Source of the DNA: Pseudomonas sp.
GTDB taxonomy: Bacteria > Pseudomonadota > Gammaproteobacteria > Pseudomonadales > Pseudomonadaceae
Reading direction: 5' to 3'
NCBI RefSeq assembly: GCF_028293835.1
Contig: NZ_JAQGNX010000086.1
Coordinates: 62,001 to 126,000 of the forward strand
DNA: 64,000 nt
Shown here: positions 18,241 to 26,325 of the stretch, piece by piece
Position numbering within the stretch: position 1 is the stretch's first letter
Layout of the letters: the number at the start of each line of letters is the position of its first letter
Made by a program: the position numbers and the translations under genes
The notes under the pieces: generated by a model
Told to the model about the DNA's origin: nothing
The model's input: the letters and a program-made list of their open reading frames with translations, nothing else
Databases searched by the model: none

Positions 18241-19458
18241 ATGAATATTAAAATCCCGGCTTCTATCATCGCGCTCGATCAGATTCTGCCTCAAGAACCG
18301 TTGTTGATGATGGGCGCGGGGCCTGTGCCACTGCCGCACAAAGTCGCGTACGCCAACTCGATCGTGATCAATCACTTGGGCGACGTCATGAACCAGGTCA
18401 TCGACCAGGTGAAGGACATGGGGGCGTACGTCTTCCAGACCGCCTCCAAGCACGTCCTGGGTGTGGCGGGACCCGGTTCGGCGGCGATGGAGATGGCGAT
18501 TTGTAACCTGGTGACACCGGGCAGCAAAGTGCTGTCCATCAGCAATGGGTATTTCAGCCGACGCATGGCCGAAATGGCCACGCGGGTTGGCGGCGTGGTG
18601 ACCGTTCTGGAAGTACCGGATAACCAGGCAGCCGACCCTGAGCTGGTCGAACAGTATTTGAAACAGGGCGACTTCCGCACACTGACTATCGTCCAGGGCG
18701 AAACGTCGAACACCGTTTATAACCGCGAACTGGAAACCATTTCCCGGTTGGCGCACTCCTACGACTGCGCGGTGATCGTCGATGCGGTCTGTACCTTGAG
18801 CACCATGGCGTTCGACATGGATGAGTGGCAGGTCGACGCGGTGATTACTGGCGGACAGAAAGGCTTGTCCTCGATCCCCGGGGTTTCGCTGCTGGCATTT
18901 TCCGACTACGCGTGGGAACGCATTGAGGCCCGGAAACAGCCCATCGCCCACTGGTGCCTGGACGCCGTGCTGGCTGATAAATTCTGGAACAAGCGCTCGT
19001 ACCACTACACCGCACCGGTTTCCGGCATTCTGGCGTTACATGAAGCGCTGCACCTGGTGTGCGAAGAAACCCTCCCGCGGCGCTTCCGTCGCCATGAACT
19101 TTGCTCCAAAGCGCTGCAAGCGGGGATGCAGGCCATGGGCCTGGAATTGTTGGTACCGGAAGAGGTGCGCCTCAACTCGGTGATCGGGATCAAGGTTCCG
19201 AACGGCGTATCGGCCGATGTGGTTCGGGACCATATGACCTCCGTGCATCGGGTCGAAATCTCTGGGTCGTTTGGCTTGAACATCGTGCGCATCGGCCAAA
19301 TGGGCGAGCAAAGCCGGGTGCATAACCTGTTCCGCACCTTGCATGCCCTGGGCTCAAGCATGCGGCATGCGGGCGCATCGCTGGACCTGCCCACCGGCAT
19401 CTCCGAGCTGGAACGCTATTTGTCTCGGGACAGTTTGACCGCAGCCGCGGCCAACTGA
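18241..19458 (+). CDS. class V PLP aminotransferase (alanine-glyoxylate type)
   Basis: 405 residues. Fold-type I PLP enzyme related to alanine-glyoxylate and serine-glyoxylate aminotransferases. The PLP Lys is in I-T-G-G-Q-K-G-L-S-S-I-P-G, the cofactor Asp in V-I-V-D-A-V-C-T-L, and the P-G-P-V-P/G-P-G-S-A-A-M-E segments form the N-terminal cofactor region. The usual W in this region is replaced, as is common in this subgroup. Substrate could be alanine/glyoxylate, pyridoxamine/pyruvate or similar; sequence alone does not settle it. Monocistronic by context. Confidence 0.88.
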   Translation: MNIKIPASIIALDQILPQEPLLMMGAGPVPLPHKVAYANSIVINHLGDVMNQVIDQVKDMGAYVFQTASKHVLGVAGPGSAAMEMAICNLVTPGSKVLSISNGYFSRRMAEMATRVGGVVTVLEVPDNQAADPELVEQYLKQGDFRTLTIVQGETSNTVYNRELETISRLAHSYDCAVIVDAVCTLSTMAFDMDEWQVDAVITGGQKGLSSIPGVSLLAFSDYAWERIEARKQPIAHWCLDAVLADKFWNKRSYHYTAPVSGILALHEALHLVCEETLPRRFRRHELCSKALQAGMQAMGLELLVPEEVRLNSVIGIKVPNGVSADVVRDHMTSVHRVEISGSFGLNIVRIGQMGEQSRVHNLFRTLHALGSSMRHAGASLDLPTGISELERYLSRDSLTAAAAN

Positions 19459-19512
19459 CGGCACCCCTCTGTAGGTTTTGGTATGCAGCGCAAATCCTTG
19501 GGAAGTAGGCAA

Positions 19513-20970
19513 TCAGACCGGGGGCTGCGTTCGGTTCACGCTTTTGCGCAGCCAGTTCAGGAAGCCGCCCGGTTCGATTTCAACCGGTTTGTGCAGCAGC
19601 AACATTGAAGCCCTGGCCTGAGCCCGGAAACGCGACAAACCGACCAATGCGCCACGTAGCTCTGGATGCTCGTCCAGCCAGGGCTCAAGGTCTTTGGCAT
19701 CCATGAGGTAAACCAGGCAATCGGTTCGGGCGGTGAAACGCACCGCCGACGCCGACTGGTCGATAATCCCGCTTTCCCCCAGCACTTCCCCAGGTCCCAT
19801 ACGGCCCAGCTCGCACAAGCCATCCGCGCGCTCGATGTCCACCGACACTACACCGGACTCAATGATCAGCAGCGACTCGGGCACCACGCCCTGAGGCAAA
19901 ATGACCGCGCCAGCCGGGAAAGAACTCAAGCGCATATGCCGTTCAAGCTCCAAACAGTCTTCATTGCTGAGCCCGCGTAACGCGCTGACGCTGTTGAGTG
20001 CCGCCAGCGCGCGGGTAGCCGGCTGCAGTTGCGTTCGGTTTTGACGAATGGTTTCCGAAGCGTTCAATTGACGGTAAATCAGGTCGTACAGCTGGTTACT
20101 CACCGCACCACGGCGATCCCGGGATTTGACGTAGCCGGTCACTTCGTATTGCACGCTGCGTAAACCGGATCTTTTGACCACGGCGCTACCTTTGGGCTTG
20201 GCCAGTAGTTCGCGGCAGCCCTGTATGGCTTTGTCCAGGGAATCCAGCACCAGATTCGGGCGCAAGCGAACCGGTAGTTCGATGGTCAGTACCACGGAAT
20301 GAAAATGGTCTGGGCGGCTGAGGTTGATGATGCGGGTTTTGGCCGCCATGGCGTTGGGGATGACTACCGTACTGCCGTCGGAGGTGAGCAAGTAGGTCGA
20401 GCGCCAATCGATTTCGATGACTTTGCCTTCGATGTCATCGACGCTGATCACGTCGTCAACCCGAAAGGGTTTGGTGGCGTTGAGCACAATCCCGGAAAAC
20501 ACGTCGCCCAACGTGCTCTGAACGGCAAGGCCGAGAATGATCGCCACTGCCCCGGAGGTAGCCAGTAGGCCCTTGACTGGGAGGTCGAGGATGTACGCCG
20601 CCGCTGCAACGATTGCGACCAGAAAAATAATCGCGCCCATCAAATCCTGAAGTAAGTGCCCTTTGCCGCCGATGCGCGGTTCCAGCACCACTACCGCCAA
20701 CGCAGTCAGTGCTCGCGCCCCAAACAGCCACCATATGATGGCCAGCAGCGTGGCCAGCGTATGCCGCGCCGGGCCTAAACCGTCGGGTACCGGAAACAGA
20801 GGGCTTAATCCGCCGTTCAACAACGCCATGCTAAACAGGACAAACAGCACCAGACGCGCCACCATTTTGCGGCGCATGTACCTGGGGTCGACCCATTGCC
20901 AAAAGACCAGGTCGATAATCAGAAACAGCGAAGCGCTCGCCAGCGGATAAGCGAACCACAGGGAATCCAT
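19513..20970 (-). CDS. MscS-type channel with C-terminal cyclic-nucleotide-binding domain
   Basis: 485 residues from ATG 20970, with TGGAG 8 bases upstream; the frame is open a further 53 codons without protein character. There are four or five membrane helices in residues 5-165. The MscS core follows: V-K-G-L-L-A-T-S-G-A-V-A-I-I-L-G-L-A as the pore-lining helix, then N-A-T-K-P-F-R-V-D-D and a beta domain. Residues about 340-455 are a CAP-type cNMP domain (F-P-A-G-A-V-I-L-P, M-G-P-G-E-V-L-G-E-S-G-I). It resembles bCNG channels, which are gated by cyclic nucleotide rather than tension. Confidence 0.88.
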   Translation of the reverse strand: MDSLWFAYPLASASLFLIIDLVFWQWVDPRYMRRKMVARLVLFVLFSMALLNGGLSPLFPVPDGLGPARHTLATLLAIIWWLFGARALTALAVVVLEPRIGGKGHLLQDLMGAIIFLVAIVAAAAYILDLPVKGLLATSGAVAIILGLAVQSTLGDVFSGIVLNATKPFRVDDVISVDDIEGKVIEIDWRSTYLLTSDGSTVVIPNAMAAKTRIINLSRPDHFHSVVLTIELPVRLRPNLVLDSLDKAIQGCRELLAKPKGSAVVKRSGLRSVQYEVTGYVKSRDRRGAVSNQLYDLIYRQLNASETIRQNRTQLQPATRALAALNSVSALRGLSNEDCLELERHMRLSSFPAGAVILPQGVVPESLLIIESGVVSVDIERADGLCELGRMGPGEVLGESGIIDQSASAVRFTARTDCLVYLMDAKDLEPWLDEHPELRGALVGLSRFRAQARASMLLLHKPVEIEPGGFLNWLRKSVNRTQPPV

Positions 20971-21026
20971 CGAAACACTCCAGACACATCGGCAGCCGTG
21001 AGCAGCGAGCTTAGCCGATGAGCCTC

Positions 21027-21104
21027 TGTAGCAGCCAACTTCTTGGCGAGGCGGCGTATTTAGCACGCCGCGTTGGCTTCTCGCCAACAAGTTGGCCTTA
21101 CAGA
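21027..21104. repeat. REP doublet
   Basis: TGTAGCAGCCAACTTCTTGG at 21027-21046 and its imperfect complement ending at 21104, with an inner GGCGGCGT/ACGCCGC stem. It lies between the 3' end of the SDR gene and the 5' side of the MscS-like gene, on the same strand. Confidence 0.75.
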
Positions 21105-21112
21105 ACCGGGTA

Positions 21113-21874
21113 TCAGAACGCCGTAACACCGCCGTCTACGGCCATAGCAATACCTGTAGTGAAGCTGGCGCCATCGCTGCACAAATAAAGCACTGCGCTG
21201 GCGATTTCGTTGACCGTGCCGACACGGCCGACCGGGTGCATGACCGCAACGAACTCGGCTTTCCTGGGGTCGGCTTCGTATGCGCGGCGGTACATGTCGG
21301 TGTCGATCACCGCTGGGCAAACGGCATTTACGCGGATCTTCTTTTTCGCAAATTCAATCGCCGCCGACTTGGTCAGGCCGATGACCGCGTGCTTCGATGC
21401 ACTGTAGATGCTCATCTTCGGCGCAGCTCCCAAACCGGCCACCGAAGCAGTATTGACGATAGCGCCGCCGCCCTGGGCCAACATCAGCGGCAACTGGTAT
21501 TTCATGCACAACCAGACCCCTTTGACGTTAACTCCCATGATTGCGTCAAATTCGGCTTCGCTGCCTTCGGGCAAGCGACCTTTTTCGATCTCGATACCAG
21601 CGTTGTTAAACGCATAATCCAGACGACCGTAAGCATTCACCGCCTGCTCCATCAGGTTTTGCACATCAGCTTCCAGGGTAACGTTGCAACGTACAAACAG
21701 CGCATCGCCGCCCGCAGCACGGATCAGTTCTACAGTGGCTTCGGCGCCCTCGGCATCGAGGTCCGCCACCACCACTTTCAAGCCCTCGGCGGCAAAGGCC
21801 AACGCGGTAGCGCGACCAATGCCAGCGGCTGCGCCCGTCACCAAAGCCACTTGTCCGGAAAAAGTCATGCTCAT
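21113..21874 (-). CDS. SDR-family oxidoreductase
   Basis: 253 residues, classical short-chain dehydrogenase. The cofactor motif T-G-A-A-A-G-I-G-R is at 14-22, and V-A-D-L-D suggests NAD preference. N-N-A-G is present, and the catalytic Ser (T-A-S-V-A-G) and Y-x-x-x-K (Y-S-A-S-K) follow in order. An AGAGGA site precedes the ATG. Annotated relatives include glucose 1-dehydrogenase-like enzymes, but the substrate is not evident. It diverges from curA across a 234-base gap that contains an inverted repeat. Confidence 0.9.
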   Translation of the reverse strand: MSMTFSGQVALVTGAAAGIGRATALAFAAEGLKVVVADLDAEGAEATVELIRAAGGDALFVRCNVTLEADVQNLMEQAVNAYGRLDYAFNNAGIEIEKGRLPEGSEAEFDAIMGVNVKGVWLCMKYQLPLMLAQGGGAIVNTASVAGLGAAPKMSIYSASKHAVIGLTKSAAIEFAKKKIRVNAVCPAVIDTDMYRRAYEADPRKAEFVAVMHPVGRVGTVNEIASAVLYLCSDGASFTTGIAMAVDGGVTAF

Positions 21875-21973
21875 GTAATGGTCCTCTGACGATGGGTGAT
21901 GCAGCAGTTTAGCCAGCGGCCGTTGGGGCGCGTCAGCACTATTCCGGACCCGGTTATGTACTTATGCGCCCGG

Positions 21974-22001
21974 GTGATTAAGCCTGTGAGGGTTTAATCA
22001 C
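21974..22001. promoter_or_regulatory. inverted repeat in the SDR/curA divergent region
   Basis: GTGATTAA (21974-21981) and TTAATCAC (21994-22001) are exact complements 12 bases apart, midway between the two divergent genes. This suits a dimeric regulator acting on either promoter. No regulator gene is adjacent. Confidence 0.35.
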
Positions 22002-22108
22002 GGCGCTGGATCGATGCGCATTCGCCAGACGGACAAACCTTGCCTGAACGCCGGGCAGCGACTATCACGTAGCAGTTATTACCTCCTCCTACAAAAAGAG
22101 CGACCGCC

Positions 22109-23113
22109 ATGACAACCCCACTCAATCGCCAATTTCTGCTTGCGAAACGCCCTAGCGGTGCAGCGACCAGGGAAGACTTCACTTACCAGCAAGTGCCTGT
22201 TGGCGAGGTAGTGGCAGGTCAAATTCTGGTCAAAAATGAATATTTGTCCCTGGACCCGGCCATGCGTGGCTGGATGAACGAGGGCAAATCGTATATTGCG
22301 CCGGTCAACCTCGGCGAGGTCATGCGCGCGCTCGGCGTTGGCAAGGTGATCGAATCCCGGGACCCGAAGTTCGCCGTGGGTGATTACGTACAGGGCGCGC
22401 TGGGTGTGCAGGATTTCTTTGTTGGCGAACCAAAAGGCTTTTATCAGATTGACCCGACATTGGCCCCGCTGCCGCGCTATCTGTCAGCGCTGGGCATGAC
22501 AGGCATGACCGCTTACTTTGCGCTGCTGGACGTCGGCGCGCCGAAAAGCGGCGACACCGTGGTGATCTCCGGGGCCGCGGGGGCCGTGGGAAGCGTGGCT
22601 GGGCAAATCGCTAAAATCAAAGGCTGCCGGGTGATAGGTATTGCTGGCGGCCAGGAGAAATGCCAATTGCTGATCGATGAACTGGGGTTCGATGGCGTTA
22701 TCGATTACAAGAATGAGGACGTGGTGGCCGGCCTGAAACGCGAGTGCCCGAAGGGTGTAGACATTTATTTCGATAACGTCGGCGGCGACATACTCGACGC
22801 AGTATTGTCCCGTTTGGCGCCCAAAGCACGGGTGATCATCTGCGGCGCAATCAGCCAGTACAACAACAAGGAAGCAATCAAAGGTCCGGCAAACTACATG
22901 TCGCTACTGGTCAACCGCGCCCGTATGGAAGGATTCGTAGTGATGGACTACGCCACACGATTCGCGGCCGCTGGACAAGAAATGGCCGGCTGGTTGGCCT
23001 CAGGTCAACTCAAAAGCAAAGAACACATCGTCGAAGGCCTGGAGAGTTTTCCTGAGACCTTGCTAAAGCTGTTCCACGGCGAGAACTTCGGCAAGCTGGT
23101 GTTGAAGGTTTGA
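22109..23113 (+). CDS. curA: NADP-dependent medium-chain reductase (curcumin reductase type)
   Basis: 334 residues of the zinc-free MDR branch (leukotriene B4 dehydrogenase, CurA/YncB). The N-terminus L-N-R-Q-F-L-L-A-K-R-P-S-G is characteristic. The Rossmann motif is V-I-S-G-A-A-G-A-V-G-S-V-A-G, and G-A-I-S-Q-Y-N and R-M-E-G-F-V-V-M-D-Y follow as in CurA. No catalytic zinc ligands are seen. These enzymes reduce activated C=C bonds with NADPH; the physiological substrate here is unknown. Confidence 0.9.
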   Translation: MTTPLNRQFLLAKRPSGAATREDFTYQQVPVGEVVAGQILVKNEYLSLDPAMRGWMNEGKSYIAPVNLGEVMRALGVGKVIESRDPKFAVGDYVQGALGVQDFFVGEPKGFYQIDPTLAPLPRYLSALGMTGMTAYFALLDVGAPKSGDTVVISGAAGAVGSVAGQIAKIKGCRVIGIAGGQEKCQLLIDELGFDGVIDYKNEDVVAGLKRECPKGVDIYFDNVGGDILDAVLSRLAPKARVIICGAISQYNNKEAIKGPANYMSLLVNRARMEGFVVMDYATRFAAAGQEMAGWLASGQLKSKEHIVEGLESFPETLLKLFHGENFGKLVLKV

Positions 23114-23133
23114 TCTTAGGCTCGCAACATTTT

Positions 23134-23296
23134 CTGTAGGAGTGAACTTGTCCGCGATCGGCTGCGCAGCAGTCGTGATTCACTGAGCGGATTTCTTCCC
23201 GTTAAACCGGGTTTGGCATTGGGGATCGCTTCGCGCTCCATCGCGAACAAGTTGCTCCTACCGTTTGATTTGCGCCAACAAGTTGGCTTCTACAAC
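23134..23296. repeat. REP cluster overlapping the 3' end of pyrF
   Basis: GTAGGAGTGAACTTGTCCGCGA at 23137-23158 is imperfectly complementary to TCGCGAACAAGTTGCTCCTAC at 23241-23261. A third copy, GCCAACAAGTTGGCTTCTAC, spans 23275-23294. The second and third copies lie at and inside the pyrF 3' end: the pyrF stop codon is the TAG of the REP core. Confidence 0.8.
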
Positions 23297-23977
23297 TATC
23301 TGTGCCAGCGCTTTGGCCGGGTCGGCGGCCTGGCTGATCGGGCGACCAATGACGAGGTAGTCGGAGCCTGCGTCCAGGGCCTGGCGCGGGGTCAGGATGC
23401 GACGTTGGTCATCCAATGCGCTGCCTGCCGGACGGATACCAGGGGTGACCAACTGCAAGGTCGGATGGGCCGCTTTCAACGCCTGGGCTTCCAGCGCGGA
23501 ACAGACCAGACCATCCATGCCGGCCTTTGCCGCCAGTGCCGCCAGACGTAACACCTGCACTTGTGGTTCGACATCCAGACCAATATCGGCCAAATCCTCA
23601 CGCGCCATGCTGGTCAACACCGTGACGCCGATCAGCAACGGTTTCGGTCCGTTGCGCTGATCCAGCACCTCACGGCACGCCGCCATCATGCGCAAGCCAC
23701 CTGAACAATGAACGTTGACCATCCACACGCCCATCTCCGCTGCCGCCTTTACCGCCATGGCGGTGGTATTGGGAATGTCGTGGAATTTCAAATCGAGAAA
23801 CACCTCAAAACCCTTGTTGCGCAGGGTTTCGACGATGTCAGAGGCGCAGCTGGTGAATAGCTCTTTGCCCACTTTGACCCGGCACAACGCGGGGTCCAAC
23901 TGGTCGGCCAATTTCAACGCGGCGTCGCGAGTAGGGTAATCCAGGGCGACGATGATAGGAGTCTGGCAGGCGGACAT
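23258..23977 (-). CDS. pyrF: orotidine 5'-phosphate decarboxylase
   Basis: 239 residues from ATG 23977; the frame opens 24 codons earlier without a ribosome site. It decarboxylates OMP to UMP. The catalytic segment [10 protein letters not shown] is intact, and [15 protein letters not shown] and Y-L-V-I-G-R-P-I complete the TIM-barrel signatures. The last dozen residues ([11 protein letters not shown]) are encoded by REP-like DNA and the stop is part of a REP core, so the tail is a few residues longer than usual for the family. Confidence 0.95.
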   Translation of the reverse strand: MSACQTPIIVALDYPTRDAALKLADQLDPALCRVKVGKELFTSCASDIVETLRNKGFEVFLDLKFHDIPNTTAMAVKAAAEMGVWMVNVHCSGGLRMMAACREVLDQRNGPKPLLIGVTVLTSMAREDLADIGLDVEPQVQVLRLAALAAKAGMDGLVCSALEAQALKAAHPTLQLVTPGIRPAGSALDDQRRILTPRQALDAGSDYLVIGRPISQAADPAKALAQIVVEANLLAQIKR

Positions 23978-24154
23978 GAGTGGGCTCTCGGGCAAGTCGA
24001 AATCGGCGCGGCATTGTAGCCGAACTGGTGCAACATCGGCAGCGCGCAATCTGCCTGGTGCTCAATTCTTAACAAACCTGGTGCGAGACGCCTAGAATTG
24101 AACCACTGGCAATGCAGATTGCTCTATAGCAGTACCAAAACAAGGAGAGCTTTT

Positions 24155-24322
24155 ATGCCGTGGTATGCGTGGTTAATTCTAGTTGTCGCAATCGGCTCGG
24201 TGGTCGGCGGTTTGTTGATGTTGCGCGACACCGCGACCAAGGTCGACATGACCGACGAACAGCTCAAACGCGTCAAGCAGCGCAACGCGGAAATGGACGC
24301 CAAAGAAGCAAAAGACCGCTAA
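24155..24322 (+). CDS. DUF2897 small membrane protein
   Basis: 55 residues. CAAGGAG lies 9 bases before the ATG. One N-terminal membrane helix (residues 3-22, W-Y-A-W-L-I-L-V-V-A-I-G-S-V-V-G-G-L-L-M-L) is followed by a short charged cytoplasmic tail (D-E-Q-L-K-R-V-K-Q-R-N-A-E-M-D-A-K-E). Matches the Pseudomonas DUF2897 family; function unknown. Its stop overlaps the stop of the convergent gene by 4 bases. Confidence 0.85.
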   Translation: MPWYAWLILVVAIGSVVGGLLMLRDTATKVDMTDEQLKRVKQRNAEMDAKEAKDR

Positions 24323-25143
24323 TCGACCTTATCGATTACCAGCGCACGGTGCATCGGAAGCGGTGAAACGGCGATGCGGAATGGCTGGAATATCTTGAAC
24401 ATTTGGCCGTTTTCCCGAAGCTGTTGTAACAGCGCACTGAACTGAGCGCCTGTGATTGCGGCGTTGGGGCTTAGCAGAGCGAAGTGCCGATAGACTTGGT
24501 CAATGCGGTCAGACACTAGCAATTGGCTGGCCTCGCTGCGGTTGCGCGCCATGTAATCGCTGAGGTAAGAGCGGGTGACCAATGCAATGTCAGTGCGATC
24601 TCGCAGCACCATCAGCAGATTGGCGTCGTGTGAATACGTCAACGTGGCGTCAAAATGCTCAGCCAGGTACTTGGGGTCCGCGTTGAAGTTGGCAAATTCA
24701 TAGTGGTAGCCGCTGAACAAGGCCAGGCGCTTACCGGTGAGGTCATCGAAATACGCCTGGGTACGACCGTCGGCACGTTTGGCGACAAAGATTTCAGCGT
24801 CTTCAAGACCCATATCGACATCCACGTGAGGAATGTCCTTCCAGCCCCAGTCTGGATTTTCGAAAACGGCCATGTCGATCCGGCCCTGCTCAAAATCCCG
24901 AAAGCGACGGGGAATAGAGGTCGGCACCAACAAGAACTGAAAGTCGGTTTGCAGCCCGTTCAATGCTTCCACCAGCTTGGGTAACAGGCCGGTGTCTTCA
25001 CCTTTTTCGGGGCGAACGGTATAGGGCGGAAAATGCGCCGCGCCCACGCGAACCAATTGCGACGCGCCGGACTGTAACGTCCATAGCGCGCAGACCAACA
25101 ACAGTAACCCTCGGGAAGCTGTTCGCAACAGCGAATGGATCAA
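24319..25143 (-). CDS. periplasmic solute-binding protein (SBP_bac_3 type)
   Basis: 274 residues from TTG 25143, chosen because AGAAGG lies 9 bases upstream and a signal peptide follows at once (H-S-L-L-R-T-A-S-R-G-L-L-L-L-V-C-A-L-W ... A-S). The frame is open to 25392 but overlaps the divergent exonuclease gene. The mature part starts L-V-R-V-G-A-A-H-F-P-P-Y, typical of polar-amino-acid binding proteins of the extracellular SBP family 3. No permease or ATPase is adjacent, so it may be an orphan sensor-like binding protein. Confidence 0.8.
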   Translation of the reverse strand: MIHSLLRTASRGLLLLVCALWTLQSGASQLVRVGAAHFPPYTVRPEKGEDTGLLPKLVEALNGLQTDFQFLLVPTSIPRRFRDFEQGRIDMAVFENPDWGWKDIPHVDVDMGLEDAEIFVAKRADGRTQAYFDDLTGKRLALFSGYHYEFANFNADPKYLAEHFDATLTYSHDANLLMVLRDRTDIALVTRSYLSDYMARNRSEASQLLVSDRIDQVYRHFALLSPNAAITGAQFSALLQQLRENGQMFKIFQPFRIAVSPLPMHRALVIDKVD

Positions 25144-25355
25144 GACAGCGCACCTTCTCAGTAACTGGACCCCGGCTAAACTATGCGTTTTTGAGCCTTT
25201 AAACAACGTCAATGCGCGATATTCACCGCCCGTACGACCTACCCGGCAAGCGCTCGGGCGGTTGCACGTATTCCAACCGCTACATGCCATTGGACTTAGT
25301 TGGTTTATTGTGGCTACGCTCAGACTATCTTTGCGCTGTTTGAACGGAGTTCGAC

Positions 25356-25898
25356 ATGCCACATTGGCTGGTGATTGATCTGGAGGCCACAACGGAGGAA
25401 GGCGGCTGGCCAGTAGCCGAGATGGAAATCATTGAGATCGGCGTCACCCTGGTGAATAAAGACGGTCGGGAACTGGACCACTTCGAGCGTTTCGTTCGGC
25501 CTGTGCGGCGCCCATTATTGACCAGCTTTTGCCGCGAGCTGACGCACATCAGCCAGGCCAACATCGACAGTGCGCAGCCCTTGACCACGGTCTGGCCGCA
25601 GTTCGAGCGCTGGCTCGGCAATCACCTTCCAAGAGTGGAAGGCTGGGCCAGCTGGGGCGACTATGACCGTCGGCAATTGGAGCAGGAGTGGCAACATCAC
25701 GCGCTGATCAGCGGTTTGAGCACACTGACGCATATCAATCTCAAGCAACGGTTTATCGAGGCCCGCAAATTGTCGCGGCCATTAGGTCTCAACGCGGCGC
25801 TGCAATTGGCAGGGATGCAATTTCAGGGGCAACAACACCGGGCATTAGCAGACGCGCGCAACACGGCGCGGCTGTTGCCATTGATTCCGCCGCGCTGA
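25356..25898 (+). CDS. DEDDh 3'-5' exonuclease
   Basis: 180 residues, single exonuclease domain of the ERI-1/KapD-like group. The acidic residues are visible: D-L-E in L-V-I-D-L-E-A-T (Exo I), Asp in W-G-D-Y-D-R-R-Q-L (Exo II), and H-R-A-L-A-D-A-R-N-T (Exo III, DEDDh type). It likely trims RNA or DNA 3' ends. It runs into ppnP 91 bases downstream and may share a transcript. Confidence 0.88.
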   Translation: MPHWLVIDLEATTEEGGWPVAEMEIIEIGVTLVNKDGRELDHFERFVRPVRRPLLTSFCRELTHISQANIDSAQPLTTVWPQFERWLGNHLPRVEGWASWGDYDRRQLEQEWQHHALISGLSTLTHINLKQRFIEARKLSRPLGLNAALQLAGMQFQGQQHRALADARNTARLLPLIPPR

Positions 25899-25989
25899 AA
25901 GGTGACGCATTTCCTAAAGCGGATGACGGCCTTTTATACGTTCGGCATACTGAACGACCTTTTTTAGCCCTTTTCTCAAGGAATCGACC

Positions 25990-26274
25990 ATGTTCAAAGT
26001 TAACGAATATTTCGACGGTACCGTTAAATCGATTGCTTTCAGCCAAGCAGAAGGTCAAGCCACCATCGGCGTCATGGCCGCCGGCAACTATGATTTCGGC
26101 ACTAGCCAACGGGAGATCATGCACGTCATTTCCGGCGCGCTGAAAGTCAAACTGCCCGACAACGATGAGTTCGAACACTTTGTCGCAGGTACTCAGTTCA
26201 ACCTGCCGGCCAACTGCAAATTCAAACTGGAGGTTGAAGTCGATACCGCCTATCTGTGTGAATACCGCGACTGA
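25990..26274 (+). CDS. ppnP: pyrimidine/purine nucleoside phosphorylase
   Basis: 94 residues, single cupin domain, standard PpnP (DUF1255/YaiE) length. N-terminus [10 protein letters not shown] and the [12 protein letters not shown] segment are family signatures. It phosphorolyses several nucleosides to base and ribose-1-phosphate in nucleoside salvage. AAGGAATCG precedes the ATG. A palindrome at 26287 ends the transcript. Confidence 0.93.
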   Translation: MFKVNEYFDGTVKSIAFSQAEGQATIGVMAAGNYDFGTSQREIMHVISGALKVKLPDNDEFEHFVAGTQFNLPANCKFKLEVEVDTAYLCEYRD

Positions 26275-26286
26275 CAGGTATCTCAA

Positions 26287-26318
26287 TCTGTAGGAGCCAA
26301 CTCGTTGGCTCCTACAGA
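26287..26318. terminator. perfect REP-type hairpin between convergent genes
   Basis: TCTGTAGGAGCCAAC and its exact complement are separated by 2 bases (15-bp stem). Placed 13 bases after ppnP and 8 bases after the stop of the convergent ABC gene, so it probably ends transcription from both sides. Same repeat family as 7801. Confidence 0.8.
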
Positions 26319-26325
26319 GATGAAC

